DNA of 64,000 nt from Ignavibacteria bacterium (GTDB lineage Bacteria > Bacteroidota > Ignavibacteria > Tepidaquicellales > Tepidaquicellaceae), in assembly GCA_016710985.1 (NCBI GenBank), contig JADJTX010000029.1, forward strand, positions 32,037 to 96,036, in the 5' to 3' direction. A program made the translations under genes and the position numbers. Below are positions 9,690 to 19,076 of the stretch, in pieces. The number at the start of each line of letters is the position of its first letter. The first letter of the stretch is position 1. The notes under the pieces are model-generated. The model was not told the origin of the DNA. It saw only the letters and a program-made list of their open reading frames with translations, and did no database searches.

Positions 9690-9993
9690 TAATTACTAAT
9701 TACTAATTACAAATTACTAATCGTTCACTAATCACTCACTATTCACTACTCATTATTCATTATTCATTATTCATTATTCATTATTCATTATTCATTATTC
9801 ATTATTCATTATTCATTATTCATTATTCATTATTCATTATTCATTATTCATTATTCATTATTCATTATTCATTATTCATTATTCATTATTCATTATTCAT
9901 TATTCATTATTCATTGTTCATTGCTCATTGTTCATTGTTCATTGTTCACTGTTCATTGTTCATTGCTCATTGTTCATTGCTCATTGCAAATTG
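9690..9993. repeat. 300-bp heptamer array (TTCATTA), about 40 units
   Basis: A perfect TTCATTA tract of about 23 units (about 9750-9915) is flanked by degenerate units (TTCACTA, TTGTTCA, TGCTCAT). It fills the whole gap between the upp stop and the upstream end of the RelA/SpoT gene, both on the minus strand. On that strand the unit reads TAATGAA, carrying stop codons. Length polymorphism here would change the spacing or leader of the stringent-response gene. Confidence 0.97.
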
Positions 9994-10001
9994 CTTCATT
10001 G

Positions 10002-10646
10002 TTAAGTTCCAAACATCCTGTCACCGGCGTCACCGAGTCCGGGCACGATATATCCGTTTTGATTTAATTTTTCATCAAGACTGCAGGTTATGATCTCTAT
10101 GGATTTTTTTTCGTTCTTATTGAACCTTTTGTTAATGGCATTTATTCCCTCAGGGGCTGCTAATAATGATACTACTCTAATTTTTTTCACTCCCATGTTC
10201 AGAAGGTATTCGATTGTAAAAATAACACTTCCTCCTGTTGCGATCATCGGATCAAGAATTATAACATTCAGATCCTTTTTATCTTTTATTTTCGGAAACC
10301 TGAAATAATACTGAACAGGTTTCAAAGATTCTTCATCCCGGTATATTCCAATATGGCTGGTAATAACCTCCGGATACAGGTCAACAAATCCTTTTGTCAG
10401 GCCCAAGCCTGCTCTGAGTATCGGGAGCAGTACAATTTTATCCCGTACCCTGACACCGTTTATTTTTTTAAAAGGCGTATTGACGGGTTTAGTTTCAAGA
10501 GCAATGGACGAATATGCTTCGGCTGCGAGAATATATGAAATTTTATCAAGAGCATTTATGAAATCAATTTTACCGGTATTTTTATCCCGCATTATTGACA
10601 GATTGTGAGAGGCAATCGGATGTTTTACAATGATTAAATTCTTCAT
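10002..10646 (-). CDS. upp: Uracil phosphoribosyltransferase
   Basis: Pyrimidine salvage: uracil + PRPP gives UMP. The 214-residue protein has the family N-terminus MKNLIIVKHPIASHNL, which fixes the start at 10646 over an in-frame ATG 16 codons upstream. It also has LPILRAGLGL, the flexible loop HIGIYRDEESLKPVQYY, the PRPP-binding VIILDPMIATGGS and the C-terminal GLGDAGDRMFGT that contacts uracil. Cytoplasmic. Its stop codon is separated from the TTCATTA array by only a few bases. Confidence 0.96.
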   Translation of the reverse strand: MKNLIIVKHPIASHNLSIMRDKNTGKIDFINALDKISYILAAEAYSSIALETKPVNTPFKKINGVRVRDKIVLLPILRAGLGLTKGFVDLYPEVITSHIGIYRDEESLKPVQYYFRFPKIKDKKDLNVIILDPMIATGGSVIFTIEYLLNMGVKKIRVVSLLAAPEGINAINKRFNKNEKKSIEIITCSLDEKLNQNGYIVPGLGDAGDRMFGT

Positions 10647-10715
10647 TTGCAGAATTAGTATAAGCTTTTTCAGGAAGTTTGAGAAATATACCACATATCA
10701 AAAAGAGATTCAAAG

Positions 10716-10765
10716 CATAAGAATTCATAAGATTCATAAGATTCATAAGATTTGTAAGATTTGTC
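10716..10765. repeat. 9-bp array (AAGATTCAT)
   Basis: About five AAGATTCAT/AAGATTTGT units lie upstream of upp. The rest of the gap to 10954 shows only AT-rich sequence. Confidence 0.8.
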
Positions 10766-10953
10766 CAGGCGATTCTTAAAAATACCTGCTATTTATTAAA
10801 AAGCAGATCCAAATTATGCTCATCAATAATATTTTCCATTCTGGAATCTGTTTGCATTATGCTTCCTTAGCAAACTTTTACACGAGCTTTTTTAAGAATG
10901 TTGAAACTTAAATAAATAATATGAATATTACTGCAAACAAATTATAATATTAT

Positions 10954-11802
10954 ATGAAACATTTCTATAAAACTGCAATTATTTTATTTCTCATGTTCTC
11001 AAAAGTCTCATTTGCACAGTTCACGCCGCAACAGCTTTTCGATAATGGTCTGGAAGCGTTTTATGATGCGAGGTATCAGGACGGAATAAATTATTTTACG
11101 GAATACACCAAGAGTAACAATAATGATTTCAGGGGATATAACTACAGGGGACTTTGCTATCAGGCAATGAAAAATTATCCGAGAGCTATTGAAGATTTTA
11201 CAAGAGTAATAAGCGTAACTCCCAATAACAGCGATGGGTATTTGAACCGTGGAAATACTTATTACTTTAACAATAACAATACTGCTGCTATGAAAGATTA
11301 TCAGGACGCATTGAGATTAACACCGAATGAATTTGAAGCATATTTCGGAAAAGCCAGGGTGCTGCTCCAGCTTAGAAAGTTTGATGAAGCTTTAAAAGCC
11401 GTTATTGCAGCAGAAGGCATTGCTCCGGGGAATGCACGGGTTTATATTAACAAATCATTTGTCCGCCTGCAAATGATCGATACAGTTGATTTTTTTAATA
11501 ATGTTGAAACTGCATTGTATTACGATTCTAATATTGTCTTTACTGATACCAGAAGAGATCTGTTATTTGTAAAAATAGAAACTTATAAAAGCGCAATGGG
11601 TCTTGTGAATATCATGATTCAGCAAAACCCTAACAGTTATATGAATTATTTTGCCCGCGGGTTTATTTATTTTTTATTAAATAGCTTCTCGAAAGCAAGA
11701 GAAGATTTTAATACTTCAGTGAAACTGTATAGGAAGGATGATGCGCAATTTAATAATGTAATAGATAAGATTTTCCGGAGTATAGACAGGAATAGTAATT
11801 GA
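10954..11802 (+). CDS. Exported tetratricopeptide-repeat protein
   Basis: The 282-residue protein has a signal peptide (KTAIILFLMFSKVSFAQ, cleavage after the Ala) and consecutive TPR units: GLEAFYDARYQDGINYF, YRGLCYQAMKNYPRAIEDF, NRGNTYYFNNNNTAAMKDY, YFGKARVLLQLRKFDEALK and a later FARGFIYFLLNSFSKAREDF. TPR solenoids bind partner proteins; it probably sits in the periplasm. No enzymatic motif is present. The stop codon is the first base group of a TTGATAA array. Specific role unknown. Confidence 0.85.
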   Translation: MKHFYKTAIILFLMFSKVSFAQFTPQQLFDNGLEAFYDARYQDGINYFTEYTKSNNNDFRGYNYRGLCYQAMKNYPRAIEDFTRVISVTPNNSDGYLNRGNTYYFNNNNTAAMKDYQDALRLTPNEFEAYFGKARVLLQLRKFDEALKAVIAAEGIAPGNARVYINKSFVRLQMIDTVDFFNNVETALYYDSNIVFTDTRRDLLFVKIETYKSAMGLVNIMIQQNPNSYMNYFARGFIYFLLNSFSKAREDFNTSVKLYRKDDAQFNNVIDKIFRSIDRNSN

Positions 11803-11847
11803 TAATTGATAATTGATAATTGATAATTGATAATTGATAATTGATAA
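11798..11847. repeat. Heptamer array (GATAATT x7) on the TPR stop codon
   Basis: Seven near-perfect GATAATT units begin at the TGA of the TPR gene. Confidence 0.92.
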
Positions 11848-11893
11848 ACATTAAAAGAAAATAATTAAATAAATTATACAACATAAAACGAAT

Positions 11894-11967
11894 TACAAAC
11901 TTTACAAACTTTACAAACTTTACAAACTTTACAAACTTTACAAACTTTACAAACTTTACAAACTTTA
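11894..11967. repeat. 9-bp array (CTTTACAAA x8) on the MBL stop codon
   Basis: About eight perfect CTTTACAAA units end inside the stop codon of the minus-strand metallo-beta-lactamase-fold gene. A heptamer array and a 9-mer array therefore meet back to back between two convergent genes, each touching the gene on its side. Confidence 0.92.
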
Positions 11968-12933
11968 TTTGAGTATAACCTGCTCTCCGATTTTTAAGAT
12001 CTTAACACGGTCTTTATACCCGGGTTCTTCATCTATCATTTCTATTAAAACATCTCTCGGATAATTCGGGGGGGATAACTCAGCAATGGTTCCGTAATGA
12101 ACAGGTACCATTAATTTAGCTTTTGTATCATCAAGAATTTTCAAAGCACCTCTGGGATAAACGTGACGGTTCTTCTTGTCAAGCTCATGGCAGTCAGTGC
12201 ACGGACCAATGGGAATGAATTCAACGTCAATATCATAATTCTCGCCGAGATATTTAGAAAAACTTTCAGTGTAGTCAGTATCACCTGAAAAGTAAACCGT
12301 TGATCCTTTGTACTCAAGAATGAATCCGCAAAAGCCGTCATAGCCCCACAGTACTCCGTCAAGACCATACCTTCCGCCATAATGATATGCCGCTACTGAA
12401 GTGATTTTCACACTGTCTATGATTTTTGTTTCGCCAATGTATACTTTCTTATCCTGCCTTGGCTTTTTTAATGGCCGGAATTTGAAACTAAGGTCAGGAA
12501 GGAATTCCTTTACCGGTTCAGGGAAAACTAAATTTGCATTTGGAAATTTTTCTTCGAGAATTCTCAGACTTCCGAAATTGAGATGATCCGGATGTGAATG
12601 TGAAATAAGAATTATGTCACATTGCTTCAGATCGTTAATGTTAATTCCGGGTTCAATGACGCGGTGCTGAACTTCCGCAATATGGTCAGTAAGGAACGGG
12701 TCGGTAATGATAACTTTATCTTCCATCTGAATTAAAACTGTAGCGTGTCCTATCCATAATGCAGAGAGCTTTACACCGGGCTTTATTGGTTCTTTTATCC
12801 TGTTCTTTACCTTTGCAGGAGTATCAAAATTACGGAGCAAATTATCAGTCACATCATAAACTACCCTGCAGCTGCTGACAATAACGCTCATCATCAAAGT
12901 AAGAACAATTATTATGTTAGATAATCGGTTCAA
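11965..12933 (-). CDS. Metallo-beta-lactamase-fold lipoprotein, NAPE-PLD-like
   Basis: A 322-residue protein with a lipoprotein signal (LTLMMSVIVSSC, lipobox Cys at about 22) and a Lactamase_B_2 domain. Zinc ligands are visible: ISHSHPDHLNFG (the HxHxDH motif), FSGDTDYTESF and VPVHYGTIAE. GHATVLIQM and DGVLWGYDGFCGFIL are typical of the NAPE-phospholipase-D-like/UlaG group. Known members hydrolyse phospholipids or lactones; the substrate here is unknown. The TTG start overlaps the TGA of the upstream gene (TTGA), indicating coupling. Likely anchored to the outer or inner membrane. Confidence 0.85.
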   Translation of the reverse strand: MNRLSNIIIVLTLMMSVIVSSCRVVYDVTDNLLRNFDTPAKVKNRIKEPIKPGVKLSALWIGHATVLIQMEDKVIITDPFLTDHIAEVQHRVIEPGININDLKQCDIILISHSHPDHLNFGSLRILEEKFPNANLVFPEPVKEFLPDLSFKFRPLKKPRQDKKVYIGETKIIDSVKITSVAAYHYGGRYGLDGVLWGYDGFCGFILEYKGSTVYFSGDTDYTESFSKYLGENYDIDVEFIPIGPCTDCHELDKKNRHVYPRGALKILDDTKAKLMVPVHYGTIAELSPPNYPRDVLIEMIDEEPGYKDRVKILKIGEQVILK

Positions 12934-13529
12934 TAGTATTTTAAATTTAAGCTGATATTGTACCTGCTCTGAGAAGTAAAGTTATAGTTAAAAACTATAC
13001 CGGCTATTCCGAATAAAGTATAAAGTCCTGCTTCAGCCGAATAGTAATCTAAGCTCTGATCAGATTTATTCTTAGTGAAATTATATTTACCTGCAACTGA
13101 AAATGCAAGATACTCTCCATATTCAATTGCCGGAATAAATGCTCTTGCACCAGCTGAAAGATTAAACCTTTGAAGGTTTGAATACTGATATCCGCCGGTC
13201 GCCCATTCGGGTTCTATCAATAGTTCTAAAGATCCGCCGTATCTTCTGACTGGATTAACTAAAAAGAACTGAACAGGCGATACAAGCTTGTTTGCGTTAA
13301 AAGAATAGTTAACCGGTGTAACATGCCATCGGAATCCGAACTGAAGCCGCGCGTCATTATCATTTCTGTCCTGATAAAATGTTGGCGATGGAATGGCTTG
13401 AAATAAAGTCCACGTAGTCCATTCTAAGAATTTATTCGGTGATGTGTTTTGTGAAAATGAATTTCGTGATACGGATAACAGCAGTAATAGTATTACAAAA
13501 AATTTCTTAGTATGGTCAAAAATATTCAA
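12930..13529 (-). CDS. Exported beta-strand-rich protein of unknown function
   Basis: A 199-residue protein with a signal peptide (FFVILLLLLSVSRNSFSQ). The mature part alternates aromatic and polar residues (RLQFGFRWHVTPVNYSF, GGYQYSNLQRFNLSAG, GIVFNYNFTSQSRYNISLNLKYY) and ends in aromatic Tyr-Tyr, as in small outer-membrane barrels. I do not recognise the family. It overlaps the downstream MBL-fold lipoprotein by 4 bp, suggesting the two are made together. Confidence 0.7.
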   Translation of the reverse strand: MNIFDHTKKFFVILLLLLSVSRNSFSQNTSPNKFLEWTTWTLFQAIPSPTFYQDRNDNDARLQFGFRWHVTPVNYSFNANKLVSPVQFFLVNPVRRYGGSLELLIEPEWATGGYQYSNLQRFNLSAGARAFIPAIEYGEYLAFSVAGKYNFTKNKSDQSLDYYSAEAGLYTLFGIAGIVFNYNFTSQSRYNISLNLKYY

Positions 13530-13570
13530 ATACCAAAATTGATTTGTTTGTTTGAGGAGTATGAATAATT

Positions 13571-15139
13571 CTATCTGAGTAAATTATGAATGTTCTTGAA
13601 CTGATAAGTAACGAATAAACTTGTTTCATTATTATTTATATGAACATCCGGATAGTCGGCATAATATCCTTCCCTGTGATAAAAGACAAACTCAGTTCCG
13701 ATGCTTAGATTTTTATAAACATCTACATTAAGCCTTGGCTTGAGTATCCCGACAAGCTCATTGCTTTCCTCACCGATTACCGTGTGAAGAAAATACAGAT
13801 TATAATTAATCAGAGCATCTCCCCATGAAAAATCAAGAAGTGATTCAAATTTCATATTAGCCCCGACGCTGTAGTTATAGGTCTTTAAGCCGAAAGAAGA
13901 GTATGCGGAATTGGATGCGCCTAAAGGCATGAGATTTAAATGAACTGATGTAACAATACTTTGATCTTTATTCTTTGAAGGGAAATATGACATGAGCCCT
14001 GCTCCGAAACTTATGCCTGCGACTTCAAAAATATTGTTATCAAAAAAATCATAATGCTGGAACGCTCCGGCAAGCATTTTTTGATTTTTAACGGAAAAGT
14101 TTTGTCCCGCTATTATGCCATATCCGGTTACAGTGCCAATCGGAGGCTGACCGGCTCCGAAATTAAAGTTAGATCTTATCCTGAAAAAATCAAAAGGATT
14201 TCTTTTTTGTTCCTTAAAAGGATTACCATACACCATATCAAATTTTAGAATTCCGTTAGCTAATCCCGTAAAAAACTGAGTGCCGTCGTTAGTCCTGCTG
14301 ACACCGTAAGACAAACTGAAGTCCAGTGGTTCCACTTCATAAGCTTCCTGCTGCACGACTTTCCAGCTTCTCTTTGTAATGAGCCGGTTGAATGCTCTGA
14401 AAGGATTTAACAAACCTGCGCCTATCTCGCTCATGACTCTTTTGAAACCGGTTTGTCTTTCATCAATTACCAAAGAACTTAATCTGTACAGTACCTCACC
14501 GAGAAAAATTCCGCTGATTGTTGTATTTATCAGATCATTAAGTGACGGCGGTTCATTCTCCATGAATATTTCCCACATAAGACTGCCTCCTAATGCAAAC
14601 GGTGCAGACTCATAAAAACTGTAACCGCTCGATCTTGCCGTATTGAAATATAAATTTCCGTGGTATGGATGAGCAAAAAAATTAGTAATAAAAAAATCTG
14701 TATCCCAGACAGAACCTGTCTGAAAATTTTTCTGAATCGTTTTAAAACTGATCTTCGCAAATTCTGATTTCCCTACATAAGTATTAAAAGCGCCGAGTCC
14801 AAGGTTTAATCCTATCACTTCTGATATAGGAATCCAGATAGGAAGTTTAGGATTTAATTTATCATCATTTAAACTTATAAAACTCCTGTTCTTCAGATTT
14901 TTTTTTGAAGAACTGTTTTCATTTACCGAAAGAGTTAAAGCAGGAAGTTCTAAATTTTCCTTATAAACAGAAGAGTTATCTTTAAATATCAGGGGTTTAT
15001 TAATTCTATTAACTGAGGCTAAACTATTATTCTTATCATTAAACTTAATTGAAATTTTTTCAAAGTAGTCATTACTCTGAGAAAAGCAATAGTTAGTGAC
15101 AAATAAAATAAACACACTATATGTAAAAACTTTCTTCAT
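13571..15139 (-). CDS. DUF3943-domain envelope protein
   Basis: A 522-residue exported protein with an N-terminal signal (FTYSVFILFVTNYCFSQ). The central part matches DUF3943: IPISEVIGLNLGLGAFN, FFAHPYHGNLYFNTAR, SGYSFYESAPFALGGSLMWE, PPSLNDLINTTISGIFLGE and EIGAGLLNPFRAFNRL. The C-terminal 250 residues are barrel-like strands ending in a family-typical amphipathic strand (TSLFVTYQF). DUF3943 proteins are common in Bacteroidota; their function is not established. Here it lies inside a block of envelope genes on the same strand, 17 bp downstream of the repeat-rich protein. Confidence 0.8.
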   Translation of the reverse strand: MKKVFTYSVFILFVTNYCFSQSNDYFEKISIKFNDKNNSLASVNRINKPLIFKDNSSVYKENLELPALTLSVNENSSSKKNLKNRSFISLNDDKLNPKLPIWIPISEVIGLNLGLGAFNTYVGKSEFAKISFKTIQKNFQTGSVWDTDFFITNFFAHPYHGNLYFNTARSSGYSFYESAPFALGGSLMWEIFMENEPPSLNDLINTTISGIFLGEVLYRLSSLVIDERQTGFKRVMSEIGAGLLNPFRAFNRLITKRSWKVVQQEAYEVEPLDFSLSYGVSRTNDGTQFFTGLANGILKFDMVYGNPFKEQKRNPFDFFRIRSNFNFGAGQPPIGTVTGYGIIAGQNFSVKNQKMLAGAFQHYDFFDNNIFEVAGISFGAGLMSYFPSKNKDQSIVTSVHLNLMPLGASNSAYSSFGLKTYNYSVGANMKFESLLDFSWGDALINYNLYFLHTVIGEESNELVGILKPRLNVDVYKNLSIGTEFVFYHREGYYADYPDVHINNNETSLFVTYQFKNIHNLLR

Positions 15140-15155
15140 TATAAATTTAAGATTA

Positions 15156-16310
15156 TTAGAACAATGAAAATCCCGCTAAATAAATAAACTTACCGTCATT
15201 AATATTTCCACCGTTTTTTAAAATTTCATAACGCTGACTATAGCCAATACCGGCAAAGAATCTTACATTCTTTATTAATTGAGCCTGTCCGAGTATTCTT
15301 GCCTGTAATGCAAACTCATGCTCATTGGATGCATCGTCATCAAAAATTTCAACATAACCAATGTCCGGAGTGATCTTATAAAATTTTGCTAATTCAAAAT
15401 CATATCCGTATCTCGCCGCGAGAGTCCATGATGAAAGATCATAGGATTGATATTCATTCCATCCCGCTTCAAGTATGGATACAAATTTTGCTGACCTGAT
15501 CTTGACTCCTGCAGTCAAAGACTGGAAATTACCTGTATAAACGATCCCTTCTATTCCTCCGTTCTTTGTTGCTACATTTACAACTCCTACAGGAACTCCT
15601 TTTTGGTAATCTGTTACATTGAATACACCTAACTGCAATCCTTCATTTACCGATGAAATATTCAGCACTCCTACCTGTCCTCCCTTAACTATATCTGCAA
15701 GATTACCCGGAGCTATCTGGACACCTGTGAGTTTATCATTTACAACATTGAATGTAGTTCCTAACTGAGCTCCTGTCAGACTTTTTCCGATTATGTTAGA
15801 GTTGCCAAGCTGAACTCCTTTTAAATTCTCGCTTGCAACGTTTAAAACTAATGATAACTGTGCTCCTGTGATATTATCAACGACGTAATTAACAACGCCT
15901 GATATCTGAGCACCTTTCAAATAATTATTTGTCAGATTGCCGACTCCGCTGATCTGAAATCCCTTTACACCTTCTTCGTTTGTATTTCCGAATCCGGAAA
16001 TTGAAACACCTTTCAATGTTCCCTTTACGCGTGTTAATCCTCCGGTGATATTAAATCCGTTTAAATTTCTTTGAATATCTGTATATGCAACACCAATGTT
16101 TCCGCCGCGAACACTTCCGGTTTTTGAATAAAGAATATTGAGATTGAAATTTGTAGAATCCTTATCGGATTTATTAAGACTTAGTGATTTAAACCAAACG
16201 GAAACGTTTACAGGATAGTGTTTTCCCTGGGAGTATGTTAATATGGAGGTAAGTAAAATAAAAACTAATATGAATAGAAATCTGTAACTTAACGTTTTAA
16301 TAAATGACAA
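15156..16310 (-). CDS. Exported protein with tandem G-x-Q-x-G surface repeats
   Basis: A 384-residue protein with a signal sequence (FLFILVFILLTSILTYSQG). Residues about 85-250 are ten or so repeats of about 16-20 residues with the core N-x(n)-hydrophobic-K/T-G-x-Q-hydrophobic-G/S: GVKGFQISGVGN, YLKGAQISGVVN, NITGAQLSLVLN, NLKGVQLGNSN, SLTGAQLGTTFN, KLTGVQIAPGN, GLQLGVFN. This periodicity is like the surface repeats named after Leptospira LA_2272 and is compatible with a beta-helix. The C-terminus is strand-rich (ATRYGYDFELAKFY-like), with a terminal GFSLF as in outer-membrane barrels. Function unknown. Confidence 0.75.
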   Translation of the reverse strand: MSFIKTLSYRFLFILVFILLTSILTYSQGKHYPVNVSVWFKSLSLNKSDKDSTNFNLNILYSKTGSVRGGNIGVAYTDIQRNLNGFNITGGLTRVKGTLKGVSISGFGNTNEEGVKGFQISGVGNLTNNYLKGAQISGVVNYVVDNITGAQLSLVLNVASENLKGVQLGNSNIIGKSLTGAQLGTTFNVVNDKLTGVQIAPGNLADIVKGGQVGVLNISSVNEGLQLGVFNVTDYQKGVPVGVVNVATKNGGIEGIVYTGNFQSLTAGVKIRSAKFVSILEAGWNEYQSYDLSSWTLAARYGYDFELAKFYKITPDIGYVEIFDDDASNEHEFALQARILGQAQLIKNVRFFAGIGYSQRYEILKNGGNINDGKFIYLAGFSLF

Positions 16311-16401
16311 GGGGGATTATAAAATTTTTATTATGTATATAAGTAAGTTTTACAAAAATAATTAACCTGCATACCAAAATCAATTAGAAGAAAATCACTT
16401 T

Positions 16402-16545
16402 TTTAAGATTCATAAGATTCGTAAGATTCGTAAGATTCGTGAATAATTTTTTTGAAGAACTATTTTTCCGCCAAAAATCTTATAAATCTTATAAATCTTA
16501 TAAATCTTATGAATCTTATAAATCTTATAAATCTTATGAATCTGC
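16402..16545. repeat. Pair of inverted 9-bp arrays
   Basis: AAGATTCAT/AAGATTCGT units (16402-16440) face CTTATAAAT/CTTATGAAT units (about 16478-16540). The second set is close to the reverse complement of the first, so transcripts could form a hairpin with a stem of tens of base pairs. The 3' array touches the stop of the next minus-strand gene. Confidence 0.85.
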
Positions 16546-18054
16546 TTACCAGACCCCTGCCCCGATCTCTATTACATAATTCAAATCGTTGATCTTCATG
16601 AACCCTGTATTCTTAACACCTAATCTCACACCCCAGAACGGACTGAGAAAACTCAGAAACTTCAGCGGTGAATATGTAACATTACCTCTGATTTTAATTC
16701 CTGTTTCAAATACAAAATCAGTTTTGGGAGGTATTGTGTCTGCTTCATTATTTTTAATAAAATTATCGATTTCAAGACCAAACGATAAGTAAGGGTCCAA
16801 AAATCTTGAAGCTGAAGGAGTGTAAAGAATATTGTATCCGAAATCATCTATACCATTTCCCTGAAGATATACTCGGTTGACCAGCCACCCTCCGATCAAA
16901 GGCGCTTCTACATTTTTGACTATAAGCAATGGAAAGGATAACGAAGGACCTGAAGCTTCATCATCAATTCTCCAGGACACACCTAAGGAATTAATAAAAC
17001 TTTCACCGATGAACCAGTCAAGAAAGTCATTCTCTTCGGACTCATTTGAAATATACGGTGAGTATTCAAAATAATAATCTTTCATATCGTGTCTCAATAA
17101 TTCCGTCTTAGCCAGCTTTGGAGAAGGCATTGGACGTAATTGATATACAGCGTTATCGGGTGCATATACTCCGTCAACAGTATATTTTTTTCTTAAAGGG
17201 CTGTCTTCTGGCAAGGGGGGAAATACACGAAACTCAGGTCTCCTTACTTTGGCCATATAGCTTTTAAAATCAGATGAAAAAAGTTCTCCTGTTCGTATTA
17301 CGTCTCTTAATCCCCATGCATCGTTTCTTCTTACATTCACATCATACCCCGGAGTGTAATATCCGTCACCGTTTATATCAGAGCAGCTCGCATGCTTTCC
17401 TTCCTCGACTAATATGTGAAAAGGAAGAGAAAGTTCATAATCCGGATTGTCAGTGTCAATTTCGTAAATATTATCATACCACTCGAGTGCATGCGCTTTT
17501 GCAGTAACCCTGACAAAGAAAATAAAATAATGCTTTACATTGTTTTTATCTATATAACTCCTGACTAAAAACTGAAACTGTGCTTGTTCAGTATCATTTT
17601 GGTGGCTGCCTAAACCGGCTTCGTACCGGTAATAGTGAGAATAATATATATCTACCGCAGTAATTTTACTAAGGTCAATGATGGAGTTGCCGTAATTAAA
17701 ATAATCTTTTGTAAATGATTTTCCCTTAGCATTTTCCCTGTTCAATATATAGGTGATCTGATAATAAACCACAGGGGAGTCGGATTTACTTTCAAAAGGA
17801 AAAGGCGCCGGGATTTTAATGTTTTTACCTTCCCTGTTTCTGAGCTCAGGCTCATCGGCAGAAAACCAGAATATGGGGGCGCAATATGCAGCGAGTTTTG
17901 AAGCAGTCATTATAGGATCAGTACCTTCCCAGATCTTATAAGTGTTTCGCTTTCTTTGATATCTTTTATCATCATAATCCTGTGATAATGAAGCATCGGG
18001 TAATACTGCAGAACTTAGAATGGATAACATAAATATGCAGAGATATACTTTCAT
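16546..18054 (-). CDS. Exported Vps62-like protein of unknown function
   Basis: A 502-residue protein with a signal peptide (FMLSILSSAVLPDASLSQ). The N-terminal 300 residues contain AYCAPIFWFSADEPEL, a form of the AP-x(3)-F-x(2)-DE signature seen in Vps62-like domains, followed by VVYYQITYILNRE, FQFLVRSYIDKNNVKHYFIFF, HALEWYDNIYEID and HASCSDINGDGYYTPGYDV (a calcium-loop-like Asp-rich segment). The last 150 residues are strand-rich (FLDPYLSFGLEIDNFI). No catalytic motif is recognised. The assignment to Vps62-like folds rests on a short motif only. Confidence 0.6.
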   Translation of the reverse strand: MKVYLCIFMLSILSSAVLPDASLSQDYDDKRYQRKRNTYKIWEGTDPIMTASKLAAYCAPIFWFSADEPELRNREGKNIKIPAPFPFESKSDSPVVYYQITYILNRENAKGKSFTKDYFNYGNSIIDLSKITAVDIYYSHYYRYEAGLGSHQNDTEQAQFQFLVRSYIDKNNVKHYFIFFVRVTAKAHALEWYDNIYEIDTDNPDYELSLPFHILVEEGKHASCSDINGDGYYTPGYDVNVRRNDAWGLRDVIRTGELFSSDFKSYMAKVRRPEFRVFPPLPEDSPLRKKYTVDGVYAPDNAVYQLRPMPSPKLAKTELLRHDMKDYYFEYSPYISNESEENDFLDWFIGESFINSLGVSWRIDDEASGPSLSFPLLIVKNVEAPLIGGWLVNRVYLQGNGIDDFGYNILYTPSASRFLDPYLSFGLEIDNFIKNNEADTIPPKTDFVFETGIKIRGNVTYSPLKFLSFLSPFWGVRLGVKNTGFMKINDLNYVIEIGAGVW

Positions 18055-18095
18055 ATGTCAAAGATAGATAAAAAAGATAAATATTGAAGTATATC

Positions 18096-19064
18096 TTAGA
18101 AGAAATACGCCCAGCTGAAATTGAACGAGGAAAGTTTTATTGCTACACCTTGATAAATTGTAGGGATACGAAGATAATTTGATTCAAGACTTATTAAGAA
18201 ATCTTTTTTTCCCGTGTAAGCAAGCTGAATCATATAATATTGTGTCGCGATTTTTGTATACTGAAGAGTAGGGGAATTTGAACTTATTTTTAAGCCGAGA
18301 CCTAATGCTAATGGAATTTTGTGTTTATGATCAAAATTATAACTGGCTGAAGCTCCGAGTGAATAGAAAAAATTATTGCTTGTTTCATCAGCTTGTACAT
18401 TTTCGCCATATCCTGCTTCGACAAATGACAAAATGCTCCATGGCTTACTCGGGCTCCATGCAGCCCTCAGATCCATTGAACCTGAAAGAGGAGTTGTATT
18501 GTTTACTATATTATTTGTCGGATTAGGGTATGTTGAATCTAATAATGTCTTAATGAAAGAATAAATATTTAGATTAGTAGAGCTTGAATTACTTATTGAA
18601 AATGATGTAGAGAAAAGTGATTTCTTAAATTCTTTGATCTTAAATAACATCCCTGTCTCGAAGGATGTATTTGCAGTAACACCTGAGACAAAAATTGAAG
18701 CGGTATTCGTGCCAAGCCTGGCTATACCTTTCATGTCTAACCATATTGCTGCCCAGTCTTTAAGCGCATATTGAAACTGAAAATTTCCGTTTACATACGT
18801 AATGTCGGCAACTATCTTTACAGTTGAGGAATCGCCTAATCTCAGCAATGGTACTTCTGTCTCCAGTGAAGTCGCAAATCCCAGATTACTGCTTAATTTA
18901 GTTGTAATAAAAGGGGGGTTAATAAAATTATTTAAGATGAATTTATTACCGCCCAGCTTAGGATGATCGCTGTTTTCGGACTGACTTTCCTGGCTGAAGG
19001 AAATTACTGTCAGACAAAAAGTAAAAATTATTAAAAAAGAAAATTGTAATATGTTTTTTTTCAA
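18096..19064 (-). CDS. Putative outer-membrane beta-barrel protein
   Basis: A 322-residue protein with a signal peptide (ILQFSFLIIFTFCLTVISFSQ). The mature sequence is a run of alternating strands (FQFQYALKDWAAIWLDMKG, SLGASASYNFDHKHKIPLAL, YYMIQLAYTGKKDFLISLES) that ends with SSFNFSWAYFF. The terminal aromatic fits the C-terminal strand recognised by the BAM machinery. It starts 12 bp after the restored end of the PorT-like gene, so the two are probably one operon. Family not recognised. Confidence 0.65.
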   Translation of the reverse strand: MKKNILQFSFLIIFTFCLTVISFSQESQSENSDHPKLGGNKFILNNFINPPFITTKLSSNLGFATSLETEVPLLRLGDSSTVKIVADITYVNGNFQFQYALKDWAAIWLDMKGIARLGTNTASIFVSGVTANTSFETGMLFKIKEFKKSLFSTSFSISNSSSTNLNIYSFIKTLLDSTYPNPTNNIVNNTTPLSGSMDLRAAWSPSKPWSILSFVEAGYGENVQADETSNNFFYSLGASASYNFDHKHKIPLALGLGLKISSNSPTLQYTKIATQYYMIQLAYTGKKDFLISLESNYLRIPTIYQGVAIKLSSFNFSWAYFF

Positions 19065-19076
19065 ATCTGTAAAATT

